Assembly: GCF_002933335.1 (NCBI RefSeq)
Contig: NZ_PDKS01000005.1
Span: 1 to 64,000 of the forward strand
DNA: 64,000 nucleotides
Reading direction: 5' to 3'
Source of the DNA: Candidatus Pantoea edessiphila
GTDB lineage: Bacteria > Pseudomonadota > Gammaproteobacteria > Enterobacterales > Enterobacteriaceae
Below, piece after piece: positions 27,958 to 39,236 of this stretch (within the stretch, counting starts at the first letter, position 1; every line of letters begins with the position of its first letter). The position numbers were made by a program, and so were the translations under genes. The notes under the pieces were generated by a model. The model was not told the origin of the DNA. It saw nothing but the letters and a program-made list of their open reading frames with translations, and did no database searches.

Positions 27958-29259
27958 TCAAATCAATGCTGTATTTTGTTCTTTACAAGATTCTTTAGAA
28001 TCAGAATTAACATAAATAAAAGTAGGTTCTGATTTGCCTTCTATTACTAATTGATCAATTAATACTTTTCCTACTCCTTTCATTGAAGGTAGGTTATACA
28101 TGGTATCTAATAATATACCTTCAATGATCGAACGTAACCCACGAGCACCTGTTTTATGTATTATAGCTTTCTTAGCTATGGCATTTAATGCATTATCTAG
28201 AAATTTAAGTTCAACTCCTTCTAATTCAAACAAAGCCTGATATTGTTTAGTAAGAGCATTTTTAGGTTTGTGTAAAATTTTAATTAATGTTTCTTCATTT
28301 AGTTCATTTAAAATTGTAACAACAGGTAAACGACCAATAAATTCAGGAATCAAACCAAATTTAATTAAATCTTCTGATTGACATTGAGAAAGTAATTTAT
28401 TTTCAGTAAGATTTTTAGATTGATCATTTATGTTCGCAATAAAACCAATTTCCGAACCTATTTTAATACGTTGAGCAATTAATTTATCTAATCCTGCAAA
28501 AGCACCTCCGCAAATAAAAAGAATTTTTGAAGTGTCGACTTGTAAAAACTCCTGTTGCGGATGTTTACGTCCACCTTGAGGAGCTACTGAAGCTAAGGTA
28601 CCTTCAATTAATTTTAGAAGAGCCTGTTGAACCCCTTCACCAGAAACATCTCTTGTGATAGATGGATTATCAGATTTGCGAGAAATTTTATCAATTTCAT
28701 CAATATATATAATGCCATGTTGTGCTTTTTTTGCATCGTAGTTACATTTTTGCAATAATTTATGTATTATATTTTCTACATCTTCACCCACATAACCTGC
28801 TTCTGTTAATGTAGTTGCATCTGCTATAGTGAAAGGTACATTAAGTAATTTAGCTAAAGTTTCAGCTAATAACGTTTTTCCACTTCCTGTAGGACCAATA
28901 AGCAAGATATTGCTTTTTCCTAATTCTATCTTATTAGTGAGATTATTACTATATAAACGTTTATAATGATTATAGACAGCTACAGCTAATACTTTTTTTG
29001 CTAATTCTTGACCTATTACATAATCATCAAGATAACTACGAATGTCATGTGGTGTGGGAATTTTATGTGATTCCTGTTCTGAATAAATCTCTTTTTTATT
29101 CTCTTCGTAAATGATATCTCTACACATAAACACACATTCATCACATATATATACCGAAGGTCCAGCGATCAATTTGCGTGTTTCATGTTGATTTTTATCG
29201 CAAAAAGAACAACAAAGCAATTTATCTGAATTATCCTTATCATGTTTGTCTGTCATCAT
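27958..29259 (-). CDS. clpX: ClpX unfoldase subunit of ClpXP
   Basis: AAA+ ATPase that recognises and unfolds substrates for ClpP. The 433-residue protein (E. coli 424) has the N-terminal zinc-binding domain (C17, C20, C39, C42), Walker A GPTGSGKT, Walker [10 protein letters not shown] and the pore and sensor motifs. It contains a ClpP-docking IGF-like loop (EIGFIAN). Downstream of clpP on the same strand, as in E. coli, with a terminator after it. Confidence 0.97.
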   Translation of the reverse strand: MMTDKHDKDNSDKLLCCSFCDKNQHETRKLIAGPSVYICDECVFMCRDIIYEENKKEIYSEQESHKIPTPHDIRSYLDDYVIGQELAKKVLAVAVYNHYKRLYSNNLTNKIELGKSNILLIGPTGSGKTLLAETLAKLLNVPFTIADATTLTEAGYVGEDVENIIHKLLQKCNYDAKKAQHGIIYIDEIDKISRKSDNPSITRDVSGEGVQQALLKLIEGTLASVAPQGGRKHPQQEFLQVDTSKILFICGGAFAGLDKLIAQRIKIGSEIGFIANINDQSKNLTENKLLSQCQSEDLIKFGLIPEFIGRLPVVTILNELNEETLIKILHKPKNALTKQYQALFELEGVELKFLDNALNAIAKKAIIHKTGARGLRSIIEGILLDTMYNLPSMKGVGKVLIDQLVIEGKSEPTFIYVNSDSKESCKEQNTALI

Positions 29260-29409
29260 TCAACCCCTTCTTTATGTTTTAATATATGATAGAAACTAGG
29301 TGAATGTATTCAATTATTTGTCTATTTGTCACATTAATTGCATCTTATTTTTATTATGTTAGTTAAATCGTTTTAGTAAATACTGTGTTTTGTTATAATA
29401 CAGTATTTA

Positions 29410-30033
29410 TTAACGAGACGTTAGAATTGAATCTACAATTCCATATTCTAATGCCTCTTTTGCTGATAAAAAATAATCACGTTCAGTATCATTTTCTATT
29501 TGTTTTAAAGATTTACCAGTATGTTTTGCTAGTAATTCATTCATACATTTTTTTACTTTTAGTATTTCCCTTGCATGAATTTCAATATCAGTTGCCTGTC
29601 CTTGATATCCTCCTAGAGGTTGATGTATCATCACTCGTGAATGGGGTAAGCAAAAACGCTTCCCTTCAGTACCTGCAGCTAATAAAAAAGCACTCATTGA
29701 GCAAGCTTGACCAATACAAATGGTGCTCACATCTGGCGTAACAAATTTCATAGTGTCATAAATGGACATTCCTGATGTAATGATTCCTCCTGGTGAATTA
29801 ATGTATATATTTATATCTTTTTTCGGATTTTCTGCTTCTAAAAATAACATCTGTGCAACAATTGAGTTAGACATATAATCTTCAACTTGTCCAGTTAAAA
29901 AGATAACTCTTTCTTTTAACAGACGAGAATATATATCATAGGAACGTTCACCATGAGCAGTACGTTCAACTACCATTGGTATCAAAGTATTGTAAGGTGT
30001 GAAAATTTTATAATTATCACTACTATATGACAC
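29410..30033 (-). CDS. clpP: ClpP serine protease subunit
   Basis: The proteolytic chamber of ClpXP, a tetradecamer. It is 207 residues long, as in E. coli. The catalytic triad is S112 in [10 protein letters not shown]137 in RVMIHQP and D186 in DTERDYF, each one position later than in the E. coli precursor. The order tig-clpP-clpX-lon is ancestral. No sigma-32 motif could be found before clpP. Confidence 0.97.
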   Translation of the reverse strand: MSYSSDNYKIFTPYNTLIPMVVERTAHGERSYDIYSRLLKERVIFLTGQVEDYMSNSIVAQMLFLEAENPKKDINIYINSPGGIITSGMSIYDTMKFVTPDVSTICIGQACSMSAFLLAAGTEGKRFCLPHSRVMIHQPLGGYQGQATDIEIHAREILKVKKCMNELLAKHTGKSLKQIENDTERDYFLSAKEALEYGIVDSILTSR

Positions 30034-30135
30034 TATAAGATCTCCTAAATATGTTAATTTATATTCATTTGATACCTATTATGAATAATATTAATTTCAT
30101 TTTTCCAATTTAATAATATACATAATCGTTAAAAA

Positions 30136-31443
30136 TTATCTTATATTTGTATTATTTACTATCATATTGAAATTAATTTTCTTTTCTGTTACCTCAGCAT
30201 TGCTAAGTACTATGTCAATAGCTTTCCTTTCTATTATTAAATTCTTAATATTTCTTATTATATTATCATTTTTTTTGTAAAAGTTGATAACTTCTTTTCG
30301 GTTTTTATAACCAACTGCTATTTCTTCTATTATTTCATTAATACTATGTTCATCAGCTTGCAAGTCATATTGAGTGATTATATTATTTAAAAGTAACTTA
30401 ATGGCAGCTTCTCTTGTTGCTTTATCTATTAATAAATTTTTAGGCATATTTTGATACTGTTTTGATACTTCTTTATTCTTTAGACAAGATTCTTGCGAAT
30501 ATTTTTTATTCATCATTTCAATTTCATAATCAATTAATGACATTGGTACATGAATTACACTTATTACTTCTTTAACTATTTGATATTTCAATTCTTGATA
30601 CACTGCTGTTTTTAGATCTAGCTCCATATTTTTACGTACTTGATTTCGCAAACTAGATATTGATCCATCTTTTATACCTAAAGATTCAATTAATTCTTTA
30701 TTTAATTCAGGAAGTGAAGGTTTTTCAACTTTTTTAAGTGTTACATTAAAATGTACCTTTTTTCCTCTAAGACTTTTTAAGTGATAGTTATCAGGAAAAT
30801 GTGAATCAATATCAAAATGATCTCCTGGTTTATAACCTATAACATTGTCTTCAAAACTAGATGCCATATATCCTTTGCCTAACGGTAGAATAAAATTAAA
30901 CACCGTTCCATTTTTGACCTCTTTTCCATTAATGTAACTAATAAAATCTATAGTGACGCGATCTTCCTTTTCTGCTTTAACATTTTTTTCTATCCATTTT
31001 ATATATTGTTTCCTAATACTTTCTACAGTTACATCAATATCAGATTCTGTAATGGTAACTAATGGTTTTTCGATTTTAATGCTTTTTAATTTTTTTAACT
31101 CAATTAATGGATAAGATTTAAATTCAACTATATATTCAAAATCTTTATTTTCAGTGTATTTTCCTGGTATATATTTTGGTAAACCAACTAAATTTAGTTT
31201 TTGTTTCATTATTAAATCAATAAAATTATTTGTCATTAAATTACTTAAAATATTTAGAACAATAGAATTTTTGTATCTATGAGAGACTATCTGCATTGGT
31301 ACTTTTCCCTTTCTAAAACCATTTATTCTAATTGTCTTTGATATGTCATCTAGTTCTTTTTTTATAGCGGCATTAATTTTTTCAGAGCTTATAGTAATAG
31401 TGATTTTACGATTTAAGTCCTGATTAGTTTCTGCTAATTGCAT
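30136..31443 (-). CDS. tig: Trigger factor
   Basis: Ribosome-bound chaperone and prolyl isomerase that meets nascent chains. The ribosome-docking signature GFRKGKVP is near residue 45, followed by the FKBP-like domain (VTIDFISYINGKEV...) and the C-terminal arms. The longest frame opens at 31470, but the ATG at 31443 fits the E. coli N-terminus and has TTGGAG seven bases upstream, giving 435 residues (E. coli 432). Confidence 0.95.
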   Translation of the reverse strand: MQLAETNQDLNRKITITISSEKINAAIKKELDDISKTIRINGFRKGKVPMQIVSHRYKNSIVLNILSNLMTNNFIDLIMKQKLNLVGLPKYIPGKYTENKDFEYIVEFKSYPLIELKKLKSIKIEKPLVTITESDIDVTVESIRKQYIKWIEKNVKAEKEDRVTIDFISYINGKEVKNGTVFNFILPLGKGYMASSFEDNVIGYKPGDHFDIDSHFPDNYHLKSLRGKKVHFNVTLKKVEKPSLPELNKELIESLGIKDGSISSLRNQVRKNMELDLKTAVYQELKYQIVKEVISVIHVPMSLIDYEIEMMNKKYSQESCLKNKEVSKQYQNMPKNLLIDKATREAAIKLLLNNIITQYDLQADEHSINEIIEEIAVGYKNRKEVINFYKKNDNIIRNIKNLIIERKAIDIVLSNAEVTEKKINFNMIVNNTNIR

Positions 31444-31620
31444 ATCATAGCTCCAACTCATCATTAACACATTTATGAAATTTATATAATAAAAAATTAA
31501 TTTACGTACTTAAACAACATTTTAATAAAAATTAGTAAAAATATTTCAAATTATTTTCAGGCAAAATTAGTTGAAATATTATAGCTAAATCATTAAAGTA
31601 AGTCGAATTAATAAAATAAC

Positions 31621-31663
31621 CTTTCAAGGTGGGAAAACGGCCCTTAGGCCGTTGAAATGAAAG
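31621..31663 (-). terminator. GC-rich hairpin between bolA and tig
   Basis: AACGGCC and GGCCGTT form a perfect 7-bp stem around a 4-base loop (about 31634-31651), with an outer CTTTCA/TGAAAG pair. In a spacer of about 20% GC this is conspicuous. On the reverse strand the stem is followed by TTCCC rather than a long U-run. It most likely ends or attenuates bolA transcription before tig. Confidence 0.55.
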
Positions 31664-31667
31664 CAAC

Positions 31668-31985
31668 CTAAGCAAGTTGTTGGGTTTTTTTACTATTACA
31701 ACAAGGAGAATTAGGTACAGCATATTGTAATACTGACCACTCTTTCAAAGTATATGTATGTAATGCTAAAGCGTGTATTTTTGATAATTCAATAGTAAGC
31801 TCGCTATAAATAGCACGATGACGGATAAGAAAACGTTCCCCTTTGAAAAAATCACTAACAATAATTACCTTAAAATGACTTTCTGATCCAGCAGGAACAT
31901 TATGCTTATAACTTTCATCGTTTACTTCTAGATGAAAGGGATTAAAAGCTAAGCGAAGTTTTTCTTCTATTTGCTCGCGAATCAT
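31668..31985 (-). CDS. bolA: BolA family protein
   Basis: A 105-residue protein equal in length to E. coli BolA. It works with monothiol glutaredoxins in iron-sulfur cluster handling and in E. coli also acts as a morphology regulator. The signature [20 protein letters not shown] and the invariant His in [13 protein letters not shown] are conserved. Upstream of tig on the same strand, as in E. coli. An overlapping frame at 31532-31723 is not a gene. Confidence 0.95.
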   Translation of the reverse strand: MIREQIEEKLRLAFNPFHLEVNDESYKHNVPAGSESHFKVIIVSDFFKGERFLIRHRAIYSELTIELSKIHALALHTYTLKEWSVLQYAVPNSPCCNSKKTQQLA

Positions 31986-32510
31986 TATTTTGCTCCTTCA
32001 ATAGAAAACTTCATATCGCATATATTTAAATATTAATATCTTTACAAACTCTTTTCCTAATATAGGATTCAGTTATGAAAATACATTTTTATTAATTTAT
32101 TAATAAGTTATAAACAATTAATATCATAAATACTTTAATAATATTTATTTTAATTTAAATGGCTAATATTATTAAATATTTCTATATTAAATAGCAATAA
32201 AGGCACAATAACAATATGCTCGAAGAATAATTCAATGTTTTCGGTCAATAAATTAAATGCTTAAATATTAAACAATTAAATAAAGATCGAAAATTTTTAT
32301 TTAATTTATTTTGTAATATATATAAATATTAGCTTTAATGAAGCATTCAACAAGGAAATATAACACGAAACCGTAAAAGATCGTTATTTATATTTATAAT
32401 ATTTTAAAACAATTTAAATAATTATTAGTTATATGTATTACAGAATAGAATGTTATTTGTATTAATCCATTATGGAATTAAATCAAATATTCGATTATTC
32501 GATATTGCTT

Positions 32511-32598
32511 GTGTTTGTTCAAAATCATTAATTTATAATTTTATTTTATATATTGTGTTTGTTCAAAATCATTAATTTATAATTTTGTTTCATATATC
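32511..32598. repeat. 44-bp imperfect tandem duplication
   Basis: Two 44-base units starting GTGTTTGTTCAAAATC at 32511 and 32555; a few substitutions lie in the second half. Confidence 0.88.
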
Positions 32599-32860
32599 AT
32601 GTAAATGATAAAAATCATATCTAAATATTATTAATATTTTATAGTTATGCAAATTAAATTTTATTTATCTTAATAAAAATGTATATTGATAATATTTTAT
32701 TAATTTTGAAAATTATTTCATATATTTAAAGTACTATGTAATTTAATTAAATTTATAATCCATTAGCCCTGTTAATTATTAATTAACTTTATTGTTTAGC
32801 AGCTAATACTAAATTATTTATCATAAATGATTATGTAATTAATACTGTAATAATCAATAT

Positions 32861-32899
32861 AAATACATTAATATTAAAATAAATACATTAATATTAAAC
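32861..32899. repeat. 20-bp tandem duplication upstream of cyoA
   Basis: AAATACATTAATATTAAA is repeated with a 20-base period at 32861 and 32881, about 100 bases before the cyoA start. Confidence 0.88.
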
Positions 32900-32999
32900 T
32901 GTTTTCTAATATTTTCTTTTTTATTAAAGTTTTTCCATACTAATATTGGAGATTTGTTTAACATAGGAAGTTAAAAACCTTTGTTAATGAGGTAATCAA

Positions 33000-33884
33000 A
33001 TGATATCTAAAAACTACAGCAGTAAAATAATAAAGAATTTTTTTTTATTTACCTCGTGCGCCACATTATTAAGTGGATGTGAAAGTGCATTATTAAACCC
33101 AAAAGGACAAATTGCATTACAACAGCGCTCATTGATATTAACTGCTTTTTGCTTAATGTTAATTGTTGTTATTCCTGCTATTTTTATGACAATATTATTT
33201 GCATGGAAATATCGAGAGACCAATATAAATGCAAAATATAGTCCTAACTGGTCACATTCTAATAAGATAGAAGCTGTAGTTTGGACTATTCCAATAATAA
33301 TTGTTCTTTTTCTTAGTATATTAAGCTGGAAATCAACTCATGAACTAGAACCGAGTAGACCAATTAGATCTAATGTTAGACCGATAGAAATTGATGTTGT
33401 ATCTTTAGATTGGAAATGGCTGTTTATTTACCCAAAACAAGGATTTGCTACTATTAATCAAATAGCATTTCCAGTAAACACTCCAATTTTATTTAAAGTT
33501 ACTTCTAATTCTGTTATGAACTCTTTTTTTATACCACAGCTTGGTAGTCAAATTTATGCTATGGCAGGTATGCAAACTAAACTTAATTTAATTGCTAATC
33601 AACCAGGAGTTTATGATGGAATTTCTTCTAATTTCAGTGGTTTAGGTTTTTCTAATATGAAATTTAAAACTATTGTTACTAGAAATAACATGGAATTTGA
33701 AAAATGGATAATTAATATTAAAAACTCCAAAAATGTAATAAATAACATGAAGGATTTTGAAAATATTGCAATACCCAGCAAAGATGATCCAGTAAAGTAC
33801 TTTTCTAAAGTAGATCCTAATCTATTCTTAAAGGTGATTGAAAAATTTAAAATGAATCATAAAATACATCATAAAAATAGATAA
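33000..33884 (+). CDS. cyoA: Cytochrome bo3 ubiquinol oxidase subunit II
   Basis: Subunit II of the proton-pumping quinol oxidase. It has a lipoprotein signal peptide with lipobox LSGC (C27), two membrane helices (about 40-65 and 85-108) and a periplasmic cupredoxin-like domain that lacks the CuA ligands, as in quinol oxidases. Length is 294 residues (E. coli 315), shortened at the C-terminus. First gene of the intact cyoABCDE operon. Confidence 0.95.
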   Translation: MISKNYSSKIIKNFFLFTSCATLLSGCESALLNPKGQIALQQRSLILTAFCLMLIVVIPAIFMTILFAWKYRETNINAKYSPNWSHSNKIEAVVWTIPIIIVLFLSILSWKSTHELEPSRPIRSNVRPIEIDVVSLDWKWLFIYPKQGFATINQIAFPVNTPILFKVTSNSVMNSFFIPQLGSQIYAMAGMQTKLNLIANQPGVYDGISSNFSGLGFSNMKFKTIVTRNNMEFEKWIINIKNSKNVINNMKDFENIAIPSKDDPVKYFSKVDPNLFLKVIEKFKMNHKIHHKNR

Positions 33885-33976
33885 AATATTGTATTTTAAA
33901 TTAAGTGTTATTTAACACAAAAGATGTAAACTAAATTTTTTATGTGAGCAATGATTGGAGGAATAAAGATACCAAT

Positions 33977-35968
33977 ATGTTAGGAAGATTAACATTAAAT
34001 TCAATACCTTATCACGAACCAATTATTATGGTTACAGTTTCTTGTATAATATTGATTGGTTTGTTGATAGTTTCGGCTATCACTTATTTTAAAAAATGGT
34101 CATATTTATGGTCAGAGTGGTTAACATCTTTAGATCACAAAAAAATAGGTATTATGTATATTATTGTCGCTTTTATAATGTTATTGCGTGGCTTTGCTGA
34201 TGCTATAATGATGCGTATGCAACAAGTTTTATCTTCAGCCGGAAAATTAGGTTTTTTACCAGAACACCATTACAACCAAGTATTTACTGCTCATGGTGTC
34301 ATTATGATATTTTTTGTAGCGATGCCTTTAGTTGTTGGTTTGATGAATATTATTGTTCCATTACAAATTGGAGCACGAGATGTTGCCTTTCCATTTTTAA
34401 ACAGTTTAAGTTTTTGGTTTACAATTATAGGTGTAGTACTAGTTAATTTATCACTAGGTATAGGTGAGTTTGCACAAACAGGTTGGTTGGCTTACCCACC
34501 CTTAGCTGGAATTGATTCAAGCCCAGGAGTAGGAGTTGATTATTGGATATGGAGCTTGCAGTTAGCAGGTATTGGTAGTACTTTAACTGGAATTAATTTT
34601 TTTGTTACTATTTTAAAAATGCGTGCACCAGGTATGAATTTATTTAAAATGCCAGTATTTACCTGGACATCTTTGTGCACAAATGTTTTGATCATAATAT
34701 CATTTCCTGTACTTACCGCTACAATATTTCTATTGACACTTGATCGTTATTTAGGATTCCATTTTTTCACAAATGATATGGGCGGTAATATGATGATGTA
34801 TATTAATCTAATTTGGATTTGGGGACATCCAGAAGTATATATATTAGTATTACCAGTATTTGGGATATTTGCAGAAATCACCGCAACTTTTTCTAGAAAA
34901 CGTTTATTTGGTTACAATTCTTTAGTATGGGCTACAATCGCTATTACTGTTTTATCATTTATTGTTTGGTTACATCATTTTTTTACTATGGGAGGAGGAG
35001 CTAACGTTAATGCTTTTTTTGGCATTATGACTATGATTATAGCAGTTCCAACTGGTGTGAAAATCTTTAATTGGATATTTACTATGTATCAAGGACGTAT
35101 AAGGATGCATTCTGCCATGTTGTGGACTATCGGTTTTTTAATTACATTTTCTATAGGTGGTATGAGCGGTGTTTTGTTAGCTATGCCTGGTGCTGATTTT
35201 GTGTTGCATAATAGTTTATTTTTAATCGCACATTTTCATAATGTAATTATTGGCGGTGTAGTATTTGGTTGTATGGCTGGAATAAGTTATTGGTTTCCAA
35301 AAATATTTGGTTTTACCCTAAATGAAACTTGGGGAAAACTTTCTTTTGCTTTTTGGATAACTGGTTTTTTTGTCGCATTTATGCCATTGTATGCATTAGG
35401 TTTTATGGGTATGACTCGTCGTATTAGTCAGAACATCGATCCTCAATTTCATTTTTTGTTAGTTATAGCAACATGCGGAGTGGGTTTAATAGCAGCAGGT
35501 ATATTATGTCAATTGATTATGTTTTATGTTTCTATACGTGATCGTGAAAATAATCGAGATTTAACTGGTGATCCATGGAATGGCAGAACATTAGAGTGGT
35601 CTATTTCTTCTCCTCCACCATTTTACAATTTTGCGTTTATTCCTAAAGTAGAAGATTTAGATGCATTTTGGGATATGAAACAAAAAGGCAAAGCTTATAC
35701 AATACCAGAAAAATACGAAAGAATTCATATGCCCAAAAATAGTTCTGCAGCAATAGTAATTTGTGCTTTTGGGACAGCGCTAGGGTTTGCATTAGTGTGG
35801 TATATTTGGTGGCTAGCTATAATATCTTTTTTTAGTATGATTATTACTTTGATCGTAAAAAGTTTTGATTATAATACAAATTATTATGTTTCAGTAGACA
35901 AAATTAAAGAAATTGAAAAACAGCATCTTAACAGGATTAGAGAAACAGGTTTTAAAAATGTCAAGTGA
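33977..35968 (+). CDS. cyoB: Cytochrome bo3 ubiquinol oxidase subunit I
   Basis: The catalytic subunit, with heme b, heme o3 and CuB. Ligand-bearing motifs are conserved: [26 protein letters not shown] and [10 protein letters not shown]. The open frame can begin at a GTG at 33944, but the ATG at 33977 ([16 protein letters not shown]) matches the E. coli N-terminus and gives exactly 663 residues. Fifteen hydrophobic segments are expected. Overlaps cyoC by 11 bases. Confidence 0.96.
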   Translation: MLGRLTLNSIPYHEPIIMVTVSCIILIGLLIVSAITYFKKWSYLWSEWLTSLDHKKIGIMYIIVAFIMLLRGFADAIMMRMQQVLSSAGKLGFLPEHHYNQVFTAHGVIMIFFVAMPLVVGLMNIIVPLQIGARDVAFPFLNSLSFWFTIIGVVLVNLSLGIGEFAQTGWLAYPPLAGIDSSPGVGVDYWIWSLQLAGIGSTLTGINFFVTILKMRAPGMNLFKMPVFTWTSLCTNVLIIISFPVLTATIFLLTLDRYLGFHFFTNDMGGNMMMYINLIWIWGHPEVYILVLPVFGIFAEITATFSRKRLFGYNSLVWATIAITVLSFIVWLHHFFTMGGGANVNAFFGIMTMIIAVPTGVKIFNWIFTMYQGRIRMHSAMLWTIGFLITFSIGGMSGVLLAMPGADFVLHNSLFLIAHFHNVIIGGVVFGCMAGISYWFPKIFGFTLNETWGKLSFAFWITGFFVAFMPLYALGFMGMTRRISQNIDPQFHFLLVIATCGVGLIAAGILCQLIMFYVSIRDRENNRDLTGDPWNGRTLEWSISSPPPFYNFAFIPKVEDLDAFWDMKQKGKAYTIPEKYERIHMPKNSSAAIVICAFGTALGFALVWYIWWLAIISFFSMIITLIVKSFDYNTNYYVSVDKIKEIEKQHLNRIRETGFKNVK

Positions 35969-36542
35969 ATCTCTTAAACATTATAATCATATGGAATCCA
36001 ACAAAATATTTGGGTTTTGGATCTATCTTATGAGTGACTGTATAATATTTGCAATTCTGTTTGCAACTTATGTGGTCATGATCAATAATACTGCAGATGG
36101 ACCAACAGGAAAGGATATATTTGAATTACCATTCGTTTTAATAGAAACTTCTTTATTACTACTTAGTTCTGTTACGTGTGGTATGAGTGTAGTATCAATA
36201 AACAAAAAAACATCAAATATTATTTTCTGGTTAACTATTACTTTTTTATTAGGCTTAGTATTTATAGGTATGGAATTTTATGAATTTTATAACTTAATTA
36301 AACAAGGATATGGTCCAAATAAAAGTGGGTTCTTGTCGAGTTTTTTTACAGTAGTAGGTACTCATGGAATTCATGTTGTTTGTGGTTTGATATGGATATT
36401 AGTTCTCGTTTTTCAGATATTAGTATACGGTAAAAACATAAATAATATAACACGTATTATGTGTTTTAGTCTTTTTTGGCATTTTTTAGATATAATTTGG
36501 ATTTTAGTATTTACTATTGTTTATTTAATGGGGGTTATATAA
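35958..36542 (+). CDS. cyoC: Cytochrome bo3 ubiquinol oxidase subunit III
   Basis: A five-helix subunit of the oxidase, 194 residues from the ATG at 35958 ([10 protein letters not shown]). The conserved start [13 protein letters not shown] and end [20 protein letters not shown] are clear. It begins inside the end of cyoB (11-base overlap) and its TAA overlaps the cyoD ATG by one base, so the operon is translationally coupled. Confidence 0.95.
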   Translation: MSSESLKHYNHMESNKIFGFWIYLMSDCIIFAILFATYVVMINNTADGPTGKDIFELPFVLIETSLLLLSSVTCGMSVVSINKKTSNIIFWLTITFLLGLVFIGMEFYEFYNLIKQGYGPNKSGFLSSFFTVVGTHGIHVVCGLIWILVLVFQILVYGKNINNITRIMCFSLFWHFLDIIWILVFTIVYLMGVI

Positions 36543-36877
36543 TGAATAATGTCTTTAATGAAAATACAGATTATATATCGCCTGTAAATGCAAAATCATA
36601 TATTTTTGGTTTCATTTTATCTGTTGTTTTAACTAATATTCCTTTTTGGATGGTAATATCGCATAGTACATCTCATTATGTTATGCTTGGTATAATTGTG
36701 AGTTGTGCAATTATTCAAATTTTAGTTCATTTATTTTGTTTTCTTCATTTAGATAGTAAATCTGAAAATGGGTGGAATATGATATCATTAGTTTTTTCTG
36801 CATTGATTATTTTAATTATAGTAACAGGTTCTATTTGGATTATGTCTAACCTAAATTATAATATGATGCCTAATTAA
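36542..36877 (+). CDS. cyoD: Cytochrome bo3 ubiquinol oxidase subunit IV
   Basis: A small three-helix subunit needed for oxidase assembly; 111 residues (E. coli 109). Family motifs are IPFWMV, LVHLFCFLHLD and the end GSIWIMSNLNYNMM. The start is the ATG in the TAATG overlap with cyoC, preceded by GGGGG; a longer frame from 36476 overlaps cyoC heavily and is not used. Confidence 0.95.
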   Translation: MNNVFNENTDYISPVNAKSYIFGFILSVVLTNIPFWMVISHSTSHYVMLGIIVSCAIIQILVHLFCFLHLDSKSENGWNMISLVFSALIILIIVTGSIWIMSNLNYNMMPN

Positions 36878-36931
36878 TAATGTTTTAAATAGAAAATGCA
36901 TTATTTAAATATTATTTAAAATTAGTTATTA

Positions 36932-37777
36932 ATGTTTAAAAAACATGTGCAATTAGTAAAACCGAAAATCATTTTTGGCAATTTAGTTTCTGTTGCAGGA
37001 GGTTTTTTACTTGCTGCGAAAGGTAATGTTAATTATATATTACTAATGTTTACTCTCATTGGTGTATCTTTGGTAATTGCTTCAAGTTGCATTTTGAATA
37101 ATATTATAGATCGTGATATAGACAAAAAAATGGAAAGGACAAAAAACAGAATACTAGCTTCAGGTTTTATGTCATTAAGATCGAGTATTTTTTATGCTGT
37201 TATATCTGGAATTATAGGTCTCTTTTTATTATATTTCTATGTTAATCACATATCAACTATATTAGCAGTATTAGGATCTGGTATTTATGTAGTTATATAT
37301 AGTTTTTATATGAAACGAAGATCTATTTATAGTACATTAATTGGTAGTATTGCTGGAGCAACTCCTCCTGTAATTGGTTACTGCGCGGTAACTAGTAAAT
37401 TTAATATTTGCGCGTTGATTTTAGCGTTAATTTTTAGCTTATGGCAAATTCCTCATTCTTATTCCATTGCTATATTATTTTTAAAGGATTATAAATCAGC
37501 TAATATTCCAGTATTACCTGTAATAAAAGGTATACAAACGACAAAAAATCATATTATATTTTATATTTTATTGTTTATTATATCCATTATAATGTTAACA
37601 ATCGGTGGATATGCTGGTTATATGTATTTAATTGTTTCATTAATAGTAAGTTTGATATGGTTTATTATAGCTTTATCAGGATATAAAACAGATAATAATA
37701 CTTCTTGGGCACGTCAATTATTTATGTATTCTATTTTTACTATTACGATAGTAAGTATTATGATTTCTATAGATTAA
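36932..37777 (+). CDS. cyoE: Protoheme IX farnesyltransferase (heme O synthase)
   Basis: A UbiA-family membrane prenyltransferase that adds a farnesyl chain to heme b, giving heme O for CyoB. It is 281 residues (E. coli 296) with about eight membrane helices and the two aspartate-rich prenyl-diphosphate motifs ([18 protein letters not shown] and the later [10 protein letters not shown] loop). Last gene of the cyo operon. The farnesyl donor must come from an IspA-type enzyme, and ispA is missing from its usual place next to dxs in this window. Confidence 0.95.
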   Translation: MFKKHVQLVKPKIIFGNLVSVAGGFLLAAKGNVNYILLMFTLIGVSLVIASSCILNNIIDRDIDKKMERTKNRILASGFMSLRSSIFYAVISGIIGLFLLYFYVNHISTILAVLGSGIYVVIYSFYMKRRSIYSTLIGSIAGATPPVIGYCAVTSKFNICALILALIFSLWQIPHSYSIAILFLKDYKSANIPVLPVIKGIQTTKNHIIFYILLFIISIIMLTIGGYAGYMYLIVSLIVSLIWFIIALSGYKTDNNTSWARQLFMYSIFTITIVSIMISID

Positions 37778-37846
37778 TTATTAAAAAATATAAAACAATA
37801 ATATTTTAAATTGTTGTTAATAATTTTTAGGAATATGGTGAATGCA

Positions 37847-39217
37847 ATGAAAGATAAAAAACTAAATACTACAGAATTACGTACTAGTGTAGGATTAGGA
37901 ATTGTTTTTTCATTGCGAATGTTAGGAATGTTTATGGTATTACCTGTGCTTACTACTTATGGTATGTTATTGCAACATGCAAATAAAACTCTTATTGGTA
38001 TAGCAATAGGTATTTATGGATTTACGCAGGCAATATTTCAAATTCCATTTGGCTTAATTTCTGATCGTGTTGGACGTAAGCCAATGATTATATTTGGTTT
38101 ATCTTTGCTTATGGTTGGTAGTTTAATTTCAGCTAATAGTAATTCTATATGGAGTGTGATTATTGGTCGTGCTTTGCAAGGTTCCGGTGCAATTTCTGCT
38201 GTAATTATGGCTTTATTATCTGACTTAACTCGTGAACAAAACTTAAGCAAAGTAACTGCTTGTATTGGCATTAATTTTGGAATTACATTTGCTATTGCAA
38301 TAATAATTAGTCCCATAGTTACTAATGCTTTTGGTTTGCATTCTTTATTTTGGATTATTGCTTTTCTTTCAATAATTTGTTTTTTTATAGTTATATATTT
38401 TGTTCCAATAGAAACCAACCATAAATTTATTATTAACAGGGAAATTGGTGTAGTACAAAATAGTTTTTTTAAAGTATTACGTAATTATAAATTAATTAAA
38501 TTAAACATTAGTATTTTTTGTTTACATACATTACTGATGTGTATTCTTATTGTATTACCACATCAATTTGAATTACTTGGTATACCGATATCAAATCATT
38601 GGAAGATTTATTTAATAACTATGTTAATTGCATTTGCTTCTGTAATACCTATTATTATTTTTACTGAAATTAATCGATTTACAAAACAGGTATTTTTAAT
38701 TGGCATTATGACTATTTTGATAGCAGAGATTTTATTGCACAGTTTTCTTAATTACTTTTGGACAATAATAATTGGTTTACAGCTTTTTCTTATTGCTTTT
38801 AGTTTACTAGAAGCTATTATACCTTCTTGGGTTAGCAAAGAATCACCTTTAGGATATAAAGGTACTGCTATGGGTTTTTATTCAACTAGCCAATTTTTAG
38901 GTGTAGCTTTTGGTAGTAGTATAGGTGGATGGATATTTGGTCATTTTGATGCTCAAGCTGTATTTTTATATTGTATATTAGTTTCTGTTGTATGGTTAAT
39001 AATATGCTTAAACATGTCAGAACCACTATATATTATTAGTATGCGTATTAAATTAAATGATAAAATATTGGCTATTTCTAATTTGGAACAAAAAATAAAA
39101 CAACAAAAAGGAGTTTTTGAAACCCTAATCATACCTGAAGAAAAAAGTTTATATATTAAGATAGATAATAAATTAACTGATAGAAGTAAGATAGAAAAAT
39201 TTCTTAATTGTTTATAA
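37847..39217 (+). CDS. yajR: Major-facilitator efflux protein YajR
   Basis: A 12-helix MFS transporter with a small cytosolic C-terminal YAM domain (ferredoxin-like), the last 65 residues or so (ETLIIPEEKSLYIKIDNKL). MFS motif A is seen as GLISDRVGRKP, and the family signature in SLRMLGMFMVLPVLTTYG. About 456 residues from the ATG at 37847 (E. coli 454); ATG 37835 is also possible. The substrate is not established. It follows cyoE as in E. coli. Confidence 0.92.
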   Translation: MKDKKLNTTELRTSVGLGIVFSLRMLGMFMVLPVLTTYGMLLQHANKTLIGIAIGIYGFTQAIFQIPFGLISDRVGRKPMIIFGLSLLMVGSLISANSNSIWSVIIGRALQGSGAISAVIMALLSDLTREQNLSKVTACIGINFGITFAIAIIISPIVTNAFGLHSLFWIIAFLSIICFFIVIYFVPIETNHKFIINREIGVVQNSFFKVLRNYKLIKLNISIFCLHTLLMCILIVLPHQFELLGIPISNHWKIYLITMLIAFASVIPIIIFTEINRFTKQVFLIGIMTILIAEILLHSFLNYFWTIIIGLQLFLIAFSLLEAIIPSWVSKESPLGYKGTAMGFYSTSQFLGVAFGSSIGGWIFGHFDAQAVFLYCILVSVVWLIICLNMSEPLYIISMRIKLNDKILAISNLEQKIKQQKGVFETLIIPEEKSLYIKIDNKLTDRSKIEKFLNCL

Positions 39218-39236
39218 TTATAAATTAATATAATGT

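Larger units (their letters stand above)
31986..32999. other. Spacer bolA-cyoA (ampG position)
   Basis: This is a 1014-base AT-rich divergent spacer where E. coli has yajG and ampG. No peptide remnant could be recognised. It holds two tandem duplications (32511-32598 and 32861-32899) and must contain the cyo promoter. Confidence 0.5.

Noticed and set aside
38038-38418. 126-residue frame antisense to yajR
   Set aside because: Shadow of the MFS gene on the other strand.
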